17,533 bases of DNA from JBEIUO01 sp964549785 (GTDB lineage: Bacteria > Planctomycetota > Phycisphaerae > Phycisphaerales > UBA1924). Within the stretch, counting starts at the first letter, position 1. Each line of letters begins with the position of its first letter. The notes under the pieces are model-generated. The model saw only the letters and a list, made by a program, of their open reading frames with translations. It ran no database searches and was not told the DNA's origin. The stretch lies in the NCBI GenBank assembly GCA_964549785.1, contig CAZJXA010000055.1, positions 1 through 17,533 on the forward strand, read 5' to 3'. Positions 1 through 7,233 of the stretch are shown here, piece after piece. Position numbers and translations under genes: made by a program.

Positions 1-765
1 CCCGGCGTCGGCGGGGATGTTCGCGCAATGCACCCCGGGAACGGTGGGCCAGGAGTGCACGGTCGGGCCCAGCACGGCGCGGTCACCCGCGCGCTGGTTC
101 GCAAGGATGCTCCGTTTGCTGGTGCGGTAGTGGTCGATGGTCCCGTGCCAATCGACGTGATTGTCCTCGAAGGTCGTGACGACGGCGGTGCCGGGCGACC
201 AGCCCGAGAGCCAATGGAGCATCGCGCTCGAGAGTTCCAGCACGACCCGGGTGTCGGTTGCGATGCGGCCCTGGTCAAGATCGGTAAGCAGACTTCCGCC
301 GATGTTGCCACCCGCCACCGAGTCGATCCCGAGGGCCGCGAAAATGTGGTGGATCAGCGCGGTGGTGGTGCTCTTGCCCACCGAGCCGGTGATGCCGATG
401 ACGTTGGCGCGATCCGGGAGAAGCGCGGTGACCAAGCCAATTTCGGTGACGATCGGCACGCCCGCAGCCCGGGCCGCCGACAGAAACGGATTTGCCCACG
501 GCGTCGGCACGGCGGCGTTCGCCACCACCAGATCGGTCTGGGTGAAATCGGACTCTACGTGCCCGCCCAGGGCCAGCCGAACCGTTCCGGAGTCGATCAG
601 CGGACGGATCGCGGCGAGGGAATGGGCCAGCGTGCCGGCGTTATCGAGGTCGGTCACGAGTACACGCGCCCCGCGGCCCGCAAGCCAGCGGATCGCACCG
701 ACACCGCCGCCGAAGCGGCCGAGGCCCATGACGGTCACGCGCTTTCCATCAGGATCAATCAACAC
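1..765 (-). CDS. murD: UDP-N-acetylmuramoylalanine--D-glutamate ligase (MurD), C-terminus cut by window edge
   Basis: Cytoplasmic Mur ligase that adds D-Glu to UDP-MurNAc-L-Ala using ATP in peptidoglycan synthesis. 255 codons are present of a family usually about 450 long; the C-terminal ligase domain lies beyond base 1. Visible: N-terminal Rossmann-like domain starting VTVMGLGRFGGG (residues 10-21), the Mur ATP loop GITGSVGKSTTT (124-135), GGNIGGSLL (152-160), ELSSAMLHWL (177-186), and the MurD-like FEDNHVDWHGTIDHYRTSKRSI (199-220). I chose the GTG at 765 because GAGAGGGG lies 6 nt upstream and it adds the first beta-strand; the first in-frame ATG, at 729, would cut into that strand. It lies 62 bp behind priA on the same strand. 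Oddities: the loop reads GSVGKST where MurD normally has GTNGKTT, and ELSSAM replaces the usual ELSSFQ. Family assignment is strong; activity is inferred. Confidence 0.9.
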   Translation of the reverse strand, partial: MLIDPDGKRVTVMGLGRFGGGVGAIRWLAGRGARVLVTDLDNAGTLAHSLAAIRPLIDSGTVRLALGGHVESDFTQTDLVVANAAVPTPWANPFLSAARAAGVPIVTEIGLVTALLPDRANVIGITGSVGKSTTTALIHHIFAALGIDSVAGGNIGGSLLTDLDQGRIATDTRVVLELSSAMLHWLSGWSPGTAVVTTFEDNHVDWHGTIDHYRTSKRSILANQRAGDRAVLGPTVHSWPTVPGVHCANIPADAG

Positions 766-827
766 TCTGAACCCCTCTCACTTGGCGAACCACCTGGATG
801 CCGACCCGCAGCGTCACCGTCGCAAGT

Positions 828-3212
828 TTACATCATCGACACCGGGTCGACATCAATCGCAAGCGAGGCGTCACTCTTGAGGCCGTGAGAACTCCGGAGG
901 TGACGCAGCACACGTTGAAGGGTCGAGGCATCGGGGGCCACGACGACAACTTCGACCCGGAACTGCCCGGCGATGCGGGAGATGGAGCACGGGGCCGGGC
1001 CGGAAATCCGTAACAACGGTGCATCCTGGTCCGACCGGAGGAGCGCGGCGACGTCGGTCGCGCGCCCGGTCGCGGCGGTTTCCGAACGATCGCGCGCAAT
1101 AAGACGGACCATCCGGGCAAACGGCGGCAGCCCGGCGGCGTGGCGGCACGCCAGTTCGTGGGCGGCGAAACCCGAGAAATCGTGGCGGGCCGCGAAGAGG
1201 ATGGCGGGGTCCAACGGGCGGTGGGTCTGGACGATGACCTTGCCCGGGCGGCCTCCTCGCCCGGCCCTTCCGGCGACCTGAGAGACGAGTTGAAAGGTTC
1301 GCTCGGCGGCCCGAAAATCGGGGATGCTGAGGGCCGTGTCGGCGTCGATCACCCCCACGAGGCGGACGCCCGGGAAGTCGAGCCCTTTGGAGAGCATCTG
1401 GGTTCCGATGAGAACCCGCGCTTCGCCGGAAGCGAAACTTTCGAGGGTGCGGAAGTAGTCGCCGGGGGTGCGCATCTCGTCGGCATCGACCCTCAGCAAC
1501 GTGGTGCCATCGACGAGGCCCATGGCGGTGAACTTCCGAATGAGTTCTTCCTGGGCACGTTGAGTGCCGCCGCCGAACGCGTTCAGTTTCTGCCCGCACG
1601 CGGGACAGAGGCGGGGCACGAGTTGTTCACTGAGGCAGTGGTGGCATCGCACAAGGGCCCCGACGGGCAGGCGCTTGCCGCGATGCAGCACGAGGTTGGA
1701 GTCGCATTGATCGCACCCGAGCACGAACCCGCACCGGGCGCTGGGGCAGGCGATGTATTGGGCGAAGCCGCGGCGGTTGAGGAGCAGCACGCACTGCCCG
1801 TCGGAATTGAGCGTGTCTTCGAGGGCCGCTTCGAGCGTCGGCCCCAAAAGATGGATGCGGCCGTCGTCTCCCCGCAGCGAGCGGCGGAGAGCCCCCTCAG
1901 CCTTGAGATCGACCACAGTCACCGCCGGGAGCGAGGCTCCGCCGACCCGTTCCGGAAGTTCCCACAATCGGTAGCGGGGTGGATTGCGGATCGCGTGATG
2001 CCACGACTCGAGCGAGGGTGTGGCCGAGCCCAGCACGACGGGCACGTCTTGCAGTTGAGCCCGCTTGATCGCCACGTCGCGGGCGTTGATTCGCGGCACG
2101 CTCTCCTGCTTGTACGACGAATCGTGCTCTTCATCGACGATCACCAGCCCCAGCGATTCGACCGGGGCGAAGACCGCGGAGCGCGGCCCCAGAACGACCA
2201 CCGACCGGGTGTCTGCGGCGGTTCGCCAAGCCTGATTGCGTTGCGTCGCGGAAAGCCCGGAGTGCATCACAACCACTCTGTCGGCGCCGAGCCGTGAGGC
2301 GAATCGGGCGTGCGTCTGCGGGGTCAGAATGATCTCGGGGACGAGCACGATGGAAGATTGTCCGCGGGCAGCCGCCTGCTGGATCAGCCGGATGTAGACT
2401 TCGGTTTTGCCCGACCCGGTCACCCCGCGCAGGAGGTGGACGCAGAAGGTGCCGAGCGTCGAACCGATGCCCAAGATGGCCGCAGCTTGGGCGTTACTCA
2501 GTTCATGCGAGGTGTTGTCGGAAAGCAGAGTGGGTGCAACGGGTTCAACGGAAACGAGCTCGCGCCGGGTTTCGAGCATGAGAAGCCCGTGGGTTGCCAA
2601 TTCGCGAAAAGGAGCGGGTGAGCGGGCCAGGCCGGATTCGATCAGCGTGCGGAGGGGGGCGGGCCAATCGCGATCCTTTGATTCGGCGATCGTCGCCCAC
2701 AACCGCCGCGCGGCCGGTTTGAGTGTCAAGGGGGGTACACCGTTGGTCTCGATTAGCTCCATCGCGCATTCGGTGAGGGCGATCCACTCGACGGCACGCT
2801 CGCCGGTGCGTTTCTTGACCGCCGCGGGCATCATGGCGGTGAGGGCCATTCCCAGTGGGCAGGCGTAGTAGCGTGCGATCCACTTCCCCAATTCCACCAG
2901 AGTCGGCGAGAGCGATGCGCCGGTGCGACGGGTCAGCGGACGGACGACCGACCGTTTCAGACCTTCCGGTGGCTCGACTCCATCGACGGCAATCACGACG
3001 CCCGCGGTTGATTTCCGCGAGCGGCCCAGTGGCACTTCCACTCGCTCACCGAGCCCGGGCACGTCGCCAGCTGCGCACCAGTATGAAAACCCATCGGCAC
3101 CCGTGCCGCCACGGGCGTCCACGCCCCGTTCGACCGCGACCCGCACGAATACGGCATCGCGGGGCGCGAAGGCAGGGTCGGGAGCGTCGTCAAACAGTGT
3201 GTCGCCGGGCAT
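828..3212 (-). CDS. priA: Primosomal protein N' (PriA), replication-restart helicase
   Basis: Superfamily 2 3'-to-5' DNA helicase that recognises stalled forks and reloads the replicative helicase. 794 aa, slightly longer than the roughly 730 typical. N-terminal 3'-end-binding domain (about 20-110); Walker A GVTGSGKTE (263-271); DEEH box (360-363); GSATPS (395-400); zinc domain with eight cysteines at 489, 494, 500, 503, 523, 526, 536 and 539; IGTQMLSKGLDFP (602-614) and the arginine-finger motif QVAGRAGRGG (645-654). The first Cys pair is CX4C, not the CX2C of E. coli PriA. The ATG at 3212 has GGAG about 12 nt upstream, a little far. Divergent from carA with 23 bp between start codons, so each promoter must overlap the other gene's start. 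murD follows on the same strand after 62 bp. Confidence 0.97.
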   Translation of the reverse strand: MPGDTLFDDAPDPAFAPRDAVFVRVAVERGVDARGGTGADGFSYWCAAGDVPGLGERVEVPLGRSRKSTAGVVIAVDGVEPPEGLKRSVVRPLTRRTGASLSPTLVELGKWIARYYACPLGMALTAMMPAAVKKRTGERAVEWIALTECAMELIETNGVPPLTLKPAARRLWATIAESKDRDWPAPLRTLIESGLARSPAPFRELATHGLLMLETRRELVSVEPVAPTLLSDNTSHELSNAQAAAILGIGSTLGTFCVHLLRGVTGSGKTEVYIRLIQQAAARGQSSIVLVPEIILTPQTHARFASRLGADRVVVMHSGLSATQRNQAWRTAADTRSVVVLGPRSAVFAPVESLGLVIVDEEHDSSYKQESVPRINARDVAIKRAQLQDVPVVLGSATPSLESWHHAIRNPPRYRLWELPERVGGASLPAVTVVDLKAEGALRRSLRGDDGRIHLLGPTLEAALEDTLNSDGQCVLLLNRRGFAQYIACPSARCGFVLGCDQCDSNLVLHRGKRLPVGALVRCHHCLSEQLVPRLCPACGQKLNAFGGGTQRAQEELIRKFTAMGLVDGTTLLRVDADEMRTPGDYFRTLESFASGEARVLIGTQMLSKGLDFPGVRLVGVIDADTALSIPDFRAAERTFQLVSQVAGRAGRGGRPGKVIVQTHRPLDPAILFAARHDFSGFAAHELACRHAAGLPPFARMVRLIARDRSETAATGRATDVAALLRSDQDAPLLRISGPAPCSISRIAGQFRVEVVVVAPDASTLQRVLRHLRSSHGLKSDASLAIDVDPVSMM

Positions 3213-3220
3213 CCGTTACC

Positions 3221-3226
3221 TACACT
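3221..3226 (+). promoter_or_regulatory. Candidate -10 box for carA (possible leaderless start)
   Basis: TACACT ends 9 nt before the carA ATG, inside the 23-bp priA-carA gap. I see no Shine-Dalgarno sequence before that ATG. A start point about 7 nt after the box would fall within a few bases of the ATG, giving a leaderless mRNA. No good -35 hexamer is visible 16-18 nt upstream. Inferred from position and sequence only. Confidence 0.35.
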
Positions 3227-3235
3227 CCACCTTTG

Positions 3236-4492
3236 ATGCCCAACCGTACGACTGACATTGTGGCCACCCTGGCAGCTCCGCGAAACCCGCCCCCCCCCGC
3301 GCGGCTGGTTCTTGCCAACGGCGCGGTGTTTTCGGGGTCGGCGTTCGGCGCGGTGGGTCGGGGGATTGTGTCGATCGCCGAGGTGGTGTTCAACACGGCG
3401 GTATCGGGGTATCAGGAATCACTGACAGACCCCTCGTACACCGGTCAGATCCTGGTTCAGACGTTCCCGCTGATCGGCAATACCGGGGTGAACGATGAGG
3501 ACGTCGAGAGCCGCAAGGTGCAGGTTTCCGGCTTGGTGCTGCGGGAACTCACACGTCTGCATTCCAACTACCGGGCGTCCCAATCGTTGGGGGACTATCT
3601 GGCCGGGGCCGGCGTTCTGGGGATCCAAGGGGTTGACACGCGGGCCTTGACGCGAATCCTTCGGAGCGGCGGGAGCACGACGGGTGTCCTGACGGATCGC
3701 ACGGACCTCTCGGATGCGGCCCTGCTCGCGACTGCTCGGGCCGCCCCTTCAATGGCCGGGCAGAACCTCGTGCCCGCCGTGGGGTGCAACAGCCCGCAAA
3801 CGTGGAGCGAAACACTGGGTGATTGGAAGCCGGCGGCGGTGGATGGCGGCACGCGGGCCCGTTACCGGGTTCTCACGCTCGATTGCGGGGCAAAGGCCAA
3901 CATTCTGAGGAACTTGGCCGAACGCGGCTGTGAGTTGCTGGTGGTGCCGCACGACACCTCGGCAGCGACGATCATCGAGAAATTCGAGCGCGGTGAGATT
4001 GACGGTGTGTTCATTTCGAACGGCCCGGGCGATCCGGCGGCGGTGGAGGTCACGATCCGAACGCTGCGTGAAATCATTTCGCGCACGGCGGACCCTATTC
4101 CAGCCTTCGGGATTTGCCTGGGGCACCAGTTGTTGGCGCTCGCGGCCGGGGCCAAGACGTATAAGTTGCGATTTGGACATCGCGGGCTCAATCATCCGAT
4201 TCTCGATTCTCGGACGGGACGGGTGGAGATCACGAGCCAGAATCACGGGTTTGCGGTTGATACGGCCTCGCTGGTGGCGGCGGGGGGCGAGCCGACGCAC
4301 ACGCACCTTAATGATGGAACCTTGGCGGGCTTCAGAATGAAGAATGCCCCGGTTTTTTCGGTGCAGTATCACCCGGAGGCGTCGCCCGGTCCTCACGATT
4401 CCGGGTACTTGTTCGATGAGTTTGTGGCGGCGATGGCGAACCGGGTTGTGGCGGGAGAGAGGCCGGTGCGGGCCGAGGCGAGCCCCGGGTAA
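3236..4492 (+). CDS. carA: Carbamoyl-phosphate synthase small (glutaminase) subunit
   Basis: Hydrolyses glutamine and channels ammonia to the large subunit CarB to make carbamoyl phosphate for pyrimidine and arginine synthesis. 418 aa from the ATG at 3236. The frame is open well upstream of this ATG, but that part is antisense to priA and not CarA-like. N-terminal CPSase small-chain domain (about 23-200) with NTAVSGYQESLTDPSYTGQ (53-71). C-terminal class I glutamine amidotransferase with the nucleophile Cys294 in FGICLGHQ, FGHRGLNHP (313-321), and the His379/Glu381 pair in QYHPEASP. These are the canonical catalytic residues, so the enzyme should be active. carB is not adjacent in this window. 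No Shine-Dalgarno precedes the start. The first 20 residues are a Pro-rich extension ending PRNPPPPA; a GTG at 3260 (codon 9) would shorten it but also lacks a ribosome site. Confidence 0.97.
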   Translation: MPNRTTDIVATLAAPRNPPPPARLVLANGAVFSGSAFGAVGRGIVSIAEVVFNTAVSGYQESLTDPSYTGQILVQTFPLIGNTGVNDEDVESRKVQVSGLVLRELTRLHSNYRASQSLGDYLAGAGVLGIQGVDTRALTRILRSGGSTTGVLTDRTDLSDAALLATARAAPSMAGQNLVPAVGCNSPQTWSETLGDWKPAAVDGGTRARYRVLTLDCGAKANILRNLAERGCELLVVPHDTSAATIIEKFERGEIDGVFISNGPGDPAAVEVTIRTLREIISRTADPIPAFGICLGHQLLALAAGAKTYKLRFGHRGLNHPILDSRTGRVEITSQNHGFAVDTASLVAAGGEPTHTHLNDGTLAGFRMKNAPVFSVQYHPEASPGPHDSGYLFDEFVAAMANRVVAGERPVRAEASPG

Positions 4493-4545
4493 TGCGCGAT
4501 GAACCGCCCGCGATAAGCGTTTTCGGACGTAAGATCCGCAGTGAA

Positions 4546-4573
4546 TCCGCAGAAATGAAGACATTTCAGCGGG
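4546..4573 (+). repeat. Hairpin downstream of carA
   Basis: The arms CCGC-A-GAAATG (4547-4557) and CATTTC-A-GCGG (4562-4572) pair as 4+6 bp around a single A-A mismatch, with tetraloop AAGA and an outer T-G wobble. It starts 53 nt after the carA stop. No U-run follows directly, so it is not a classical terminator. It may be a 3'-end stabiliser or a non-canonical end for the carA mRNA. Confidence 0.45.
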
Positions 4574-4601
4574 AATTGCCGCCATAATCCTCATATTTTG
4601 C

Positions 4602-4630
4602 TTGTGTCCTTTCGGGAATTCGGGTATTCT
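4602..4630 (+). promoter_or_regulatory. Weak candidate promoter upstream of the dockerin gene
   Basis: TTGTGT (4602-4607) and TATTCT (4625-4630) are separated by exactly 17 bp. The matches to the sigma70 consensus are partial (3 and 4 of 6). If used, it would give a leader of about 355 nt containing the hairpins at 4639-4963. It could easily be chance in an A/T-richer stretch. Confidence 0.25.
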
Positions 4631-4702
4631 GAGAGTGTCTGGAAAGTGTTTTCAGGATTTGAGCAGCGGGAGAGAGTCGGGCGACGTACGGGAATTCGAA
4701 GG

Positions 4703-4849
4703 GTCCGGAGTTCGCGTGGAATTTTAAGAACCGCGCCATCCGGACTGCGAATCTTGTAAGATCGGGTGTTCTTCCCGATCGTGACGCCCGAAAGAAACTT
4801 GTCGTTCCATCTGCTCCCATTGGGAGGCGTCGACCCATAGGGTCGTCGC
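4703..4849 (+). ncRNA. Candidate structured leader RNA (cluster of hairpins)
   Basis: Four consecutive stems are readable. (1) GTCCGGA (4703-4709) with TCCGGAC (4739-4745), 7 bp, enclosing GCGTGG (4714-4719) with CCGCGC (4731-4736), 6 bp including one G-U pair, loop 4720-4730. (2) GATCGGG (4760-4766) with CCCGATC (4774-4780), 7-nt loop; its left arm shares bases with ATCTT-GT-AAGAT (4751-4762), so the two could be alternatives. (3) CTCCC-ATT-GGGAG (4814-4826). (4) GCGTCGACCC (4827-4836) with GGGTCGTCGC (4840-4849), one mismatch, abutting stem 3. No protein-like frame explains this. It may be a 5' leader of the gene at 4991 or an independent small RNA. I recognise no riboswitch class. Its function is unknown. 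Confidence 0.4.
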
Positions 4850-4907
4850 TCTCTTGAATGTGTATTTGGGGATGTTGGGGTCCGAGGCCGTCATGTGCTG
4901 TGTGTGT

Positions 4908-4963
4908 CGCCGGGATCGTTTAACCGGCGGGTGCTTTCAGGTCGGGAATCTTTCATGATCCCG
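4908..4963 (+). promoter_or_regulatory. Two leader-proximal hairpins just upstream of the ribosome site
   Basis: CGCCGG (4908-4913) pairs with CCGGCG (4924-4929), loop 10 nt. CGGGAATC (4943-4950) pairs with GATCCCG (4957-4963) with one bulged A, followed by GCACGTTTT. The four T at 4969-4972 lie 5 nt after the stem, too far and too short for a good terminator. The AAGGGG ribosome site (4978-4983) comes next. This could be a weak attenuator or a stability element. Confidence 0.3.
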
Positions 4964-4990
4964 GCACGTTTTCAAAAAAGGGGTATTCGT

Positions 4991-6964
4991 ATGAAGAAGT
5001 TTGGTCTTATTCTCGCCTGCGTCGCCGGCTCCACCGTGAGCAGCGTCGCCTTCGCCGATCCGGACACGACGAACCTCCCGCCGGTTCGGGCTCTCACTCT
5101 TGAGAACATCACCGGTGGCGATTACGTCCGCGGCACCTTCGGCAATCGCGTCGATCTGCCGGTCTATTCGATCGGTGTCGCCGTCGAAACCGGTGGCGGT
5201 TTTGCTGGCCCCGGCGACGGCGGTGCCACCGCGTATGACGATGTCACCTTCGGCGGCCCCGGCGCCACCGGCGACGTCCTCATCAACGGTCTGGCGTTCG
5301 GCGTTTGGTACCCCATAAATGCCCCCGGCGCGTTGTTCATGCGTGTTCAGTTCTGGGAAACCCACAACAACGCGGCTCCGGCGACGTCTCCCCCCTTCTC
5401 CGGCGCCTCGATCGACTACGACCTGAACATCGGCGGCGGCTGGGGCGGCCCCGGCATCCCCGCCGCGGGTGGCTTTTTCGCTGATCCTGTGACCTTCGGC
5501 GGCCCGGGCGATGAAGTGACCCTCACGAACGCCTTCATCGGTGTCGACCGCACGGTGGGCGTCAAGATGGACCTCTTCGTCGATGGGGCGTTTACGACCC
5601 GGGCCGTTGGGCACGGTCTCATTCGTCGCGCCAATCACGGCATCGTGCCGTTCCCCTCGCACATCGTCGGTGACTCTGACTTCTTCGGCTGGTTCGGCAC
5701 CGCCGGCGCCACCGACGGCGTGATCCTCAACTCCGCCGCCGCTCCGGCCAATCGTTCCGGCAGCGCCGCCGGCGAGCGCGGCACGTTCCTCAAGTTGCAG
5801 GGCACGGGTTACAACCCGCCGGCCCCGGCGATGGACTACAACCTCGGCTGCATCGCCGACGGCACGACCACGACGGCCGTGAACACCAACCTGGCCGGTC
5901 CTCAGCCCGGCGTGGCTTGGGCCAGCATCTGCCTCGCGGGCGATGCCTTCGACACCGCCGGCATCACCGGCGAAGGTCAGTTCTTTGACGTCTGGGCCGA
6001 AGGCACGAGCAACGTGACCCTCGGTATCTTTGATTCGGTCAGCGGCGAACTCATCGAAGTTGACACCGGCGACGGCCCGGACAGCAACGGTCAGTTCTCC
6101 TTCGGCATCGGTCGCCGCGCTGCCCTCGGCAACAGCCTCGTCCAGCGTGATGGTCGCGACTTCTTTGGCGGCCCTGGGCTCGCCAACGGAACCTATTTCG
6201 TCGCGATCGCGCCGGAAGGTTCCACGTTCTCGGCTGGTTGGAGCGTGACCCCGGCCGTCGGCGGCGGTTTGGCCACCCTCAAGACCGAAACCAACGTCAA
6301 CGGCGCAACCTTGGCCACCTCGGTCGCCCCGATCGTTGATCTTGACCTCGACGCCAACGGCACGATTCTCAGCCCGGGCGTTCAGTTGCCTCCCGTCGCC
6401 CGTGAGGCCTTCGAGATTTCGTGGTACAAGTTCACGACATGCCAGAACTCGTCGGACGCCTTCCCGATCAGCGTTGATCTTGGCGCTTCGGACTTGGCCC
6501 CGGCCGGTTCGACGCACGCCGTGTTTGATAGCACCGGTGACCTCATTGCTTCGGCCACCGCGGCCGACGGCGAGGCCGCCCCGCTCGTCTTCGACGGCAC
6601 CAACGTGCTTGTCGCCGGCGTGTACTACATCATGCAGTCCTACGAAGGCACGGTCTTCTCGCCCGTGGCCACGACCGACGGTCGCTGGCACGCCCGCGGC
6701 ACGGTCGGCAATGGTGGCTTCGCCTTCGAGGGCACCCTCAACGTCGCGTACGAAGATTGCGCCGGCGGCGGCGGTTGCGATTCAGACATCACCCCGTGCC
6801 GCGCCGATCAGGACGGCGACGAGGACATCGACTCTGACGACATCAACATCTTCTTCGGCAACTTCGAGGCCGGTGATTCCTGCGGCGATCAGGACGACGA
6901 CGACGACGTCGACTCTGACGACATCAACACCTTCTTCGGTCGCTTCGAAGCCGGCGGCTGCTAA
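4991..6964 (+). CDS. Secreted protein with C-terminal GC-type dockerin-like tail
   Basis: 657 aa. Signal peptide MKKFGLILACVAGSTVSSVAFA, predicted cut near residue 22, so exported. Residues 60-122 carry a Gly-rich module (VETGGGFAGPG, AYDDVTFG, FGVWYP). About 330-420 and 475-570 look like two related beta-sandwich units (FDVWAEGTSNVTLGIFDS..., then WYKFTT...HAVFDSTGD), reminiscent of PPC-type domains. The tail (603-657) has two Asp-rich calcium-binding loops, DQDGDEDIDSDD (606-617) and DQDDDDDVDSDD (633-644), each followed by (I)N-hydrophobic-FFG-FEAG, and ends in Cys. Start chosen at 4991: AAGGGG lies 7 nt upstream and the signal peptide begins there. Codons are strongly biased to C-ending forms (GGC, GAC, AAC, TTC), unlike neighbours, which suggests high expression. 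No catalytic motif recognised; the function of the globular part is unknown. Confidence 0.88.
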   Translation: MKKFGLILACVAGSTVSSVAFADPDTTNLPPVRALTLENITGGDYVRGTFGNRVDLPVYSIGVAVETGGGFAGPGDGGATAYDDVTFGGPGATGDVLINGLAFGVWYPINAPGALFMRVQFWETHNNAAPATSPPFSGASIDYDLNIGGGWGGPGIPAAGGFFADPVTFGGPGDEVTLTNAFIGVDRTVGVKMDLFVDGAFTTRAVGHGLIRRANHGIVPFPSHIVGDSDFFGWFGTAGATDGVILNSAAAPANRSGSAAGERGTFLKLQGTGYNPPAPAMDYNLGCIADGTTTTAVNTNLAGPQPGVAWASICLAGDAFDTAGITGEGQFFDVWAEGTSNVTLGIFDSVSGELIEVDTGDGPDSNGQFSFGIGRRAALGNSLVQRDGRDFFGGPGLANGTYFVAIAPEGSTFSAGWSVTPAVGGGLATLKTETNVNGATLATSVAPIVDLDLDANGTILSPGVQLPPVAREAFEISWYKFTTCQNSSDAFPISVDLGASDLAPAGSTHAVFDSTGDLIASATAADGEAAPLVFDGTNVLVAGVYYIMQSYEGTVFSPVATTDGRWHARGTVGNGGFAFEGTLNVAYEDCAGGGGCDSDITPCRADQDGDEDIDSDDINIFFGNFEAGDSCGDQDDDDDVDSDDINTFFGRFEAGGC

Positions 6965-7018
6965 GCCATCTACGGCAGTATCAAGTCACCATCTTTCGTG
7001 ACTCGACCTGAATACCCG

Positions 7019-7059
7019 GACCCCCGGAGGGAACGCCCTTCCGGGGGTCTTTTCGTTTT
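7019..7059 (+). terminator. Rho-independent terminator of the large dockerin gene
   Basis: GACCCCCGGAGGG (7019-7031) pairs with CCCTTCCGGGGGTC (7036-7049): 13 bp with one bulge and loop AACG, followed by the T-rich run TTTTCGTTTT (7050-7059). It lies 54 bp after the stop codon. A textbook intrinsic terminator. Confidence 0.93.
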
Positions 7060-7070
7060 GGACTTGTGAA

Positions 7071-7084
7071 GCAAAACCTTTTGC
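7071..7084. repeat. 14-bp palindrome (GCAAAA-CC-TTTTGC)
   Basis: Perfect inverted repeat with 6-bp arms around CC, just after the terminator and 150 bp before the small dockerin gene. The 2-nt centre is too small for a good RNA hairpin, so a dimeric DNA-binding operator is the more natural reading. A second repeat, AGTTCG-TAT-CGAACT, lies at 7108-7122. No regulator is identified. Confidence 0.3.
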
Positions 7085-7103
7085 GGTACGCTGTGCTTGG
7101 GCG

Positions 7104-7169
7104 GTGGAGTTCGTATCGAACTTCGCGAGTGGCGGAGCCTGTGCCGACCAGAACGCGGACGCGGATGCG
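7104..7169 (+). pseudogene. Relic of a dockerin tail (gene fragment)
   Basis: The frame beginning at GTG 7104 reads VEFVSNFASGGACADQNADA followed by DAG. This matches the junction between the two dockerin repeats nearby: IFFGNFEAGDSCGDQDDDDD in the large protein and AFFAAFEGGNACGDQDGDTD in the small one, sharing the F..xF..G..C.DQ..D.D spacing. After residue 22 the similarity stops (GERVGQRRR...), and no second FEAGGC end is present in any frame. Nothing upstream in the frame looks like the first calcium loop. I read it as the remains of a third dockerin gene, now upstream of the intact small one. Chance similarity or a misread regulatory region cannot be excluded. Confidence 0.5.
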
Positions 7170-7233
7170 GGTGAGCGTGTGGGTCAGCGGCGACGCGGCT
7201 TAATTCAGTGGAAATGCTTTAGAAAGGTTCAAC

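Larger units (their letters stand above)
4493..4990 (+). other. Gene-free stretch between carA and the dockerin gene, rich in inverted repeats
   Basis: 498 bp with no convincing coding frame and more A/T than its surroundings. The dockerin frame runs back to an ATG at 4895, but the extension lacks signal-peptide character and the ATG at 4991 has the ribosome site. At least seven inverted repeats are readable: 4546-4573, 4639-4655, 4703-4745, 4760-4780, 4814-4826, 4827-4849, 4908-4929 and 4943-4963. GGGAATT occurs three times (4571, 4614, 4690), two of them within a shared CGGGAATTCG. ATCCGCAG is repeated in tandem at about 4534-4552. It probably holds the carA 3' end and the promoter and leader of the dockerin gene. 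Confidence 0.7.

Noticed and set aside
1140..2297. 385-aa frame antisense to priA
   Set aside because: priA motifs on the other strand are unambiguous; this is a high-GC shadow.
4937..6691. 584-aa open frame antisense to the large dockerin gene
   Set aside because: Explained by the C-ending codon bias of the sense gene. Composition is Arg/Gly/Val/Asp noise with no domain, and it is covered by a protein with a signal peptide and dockerin tail.
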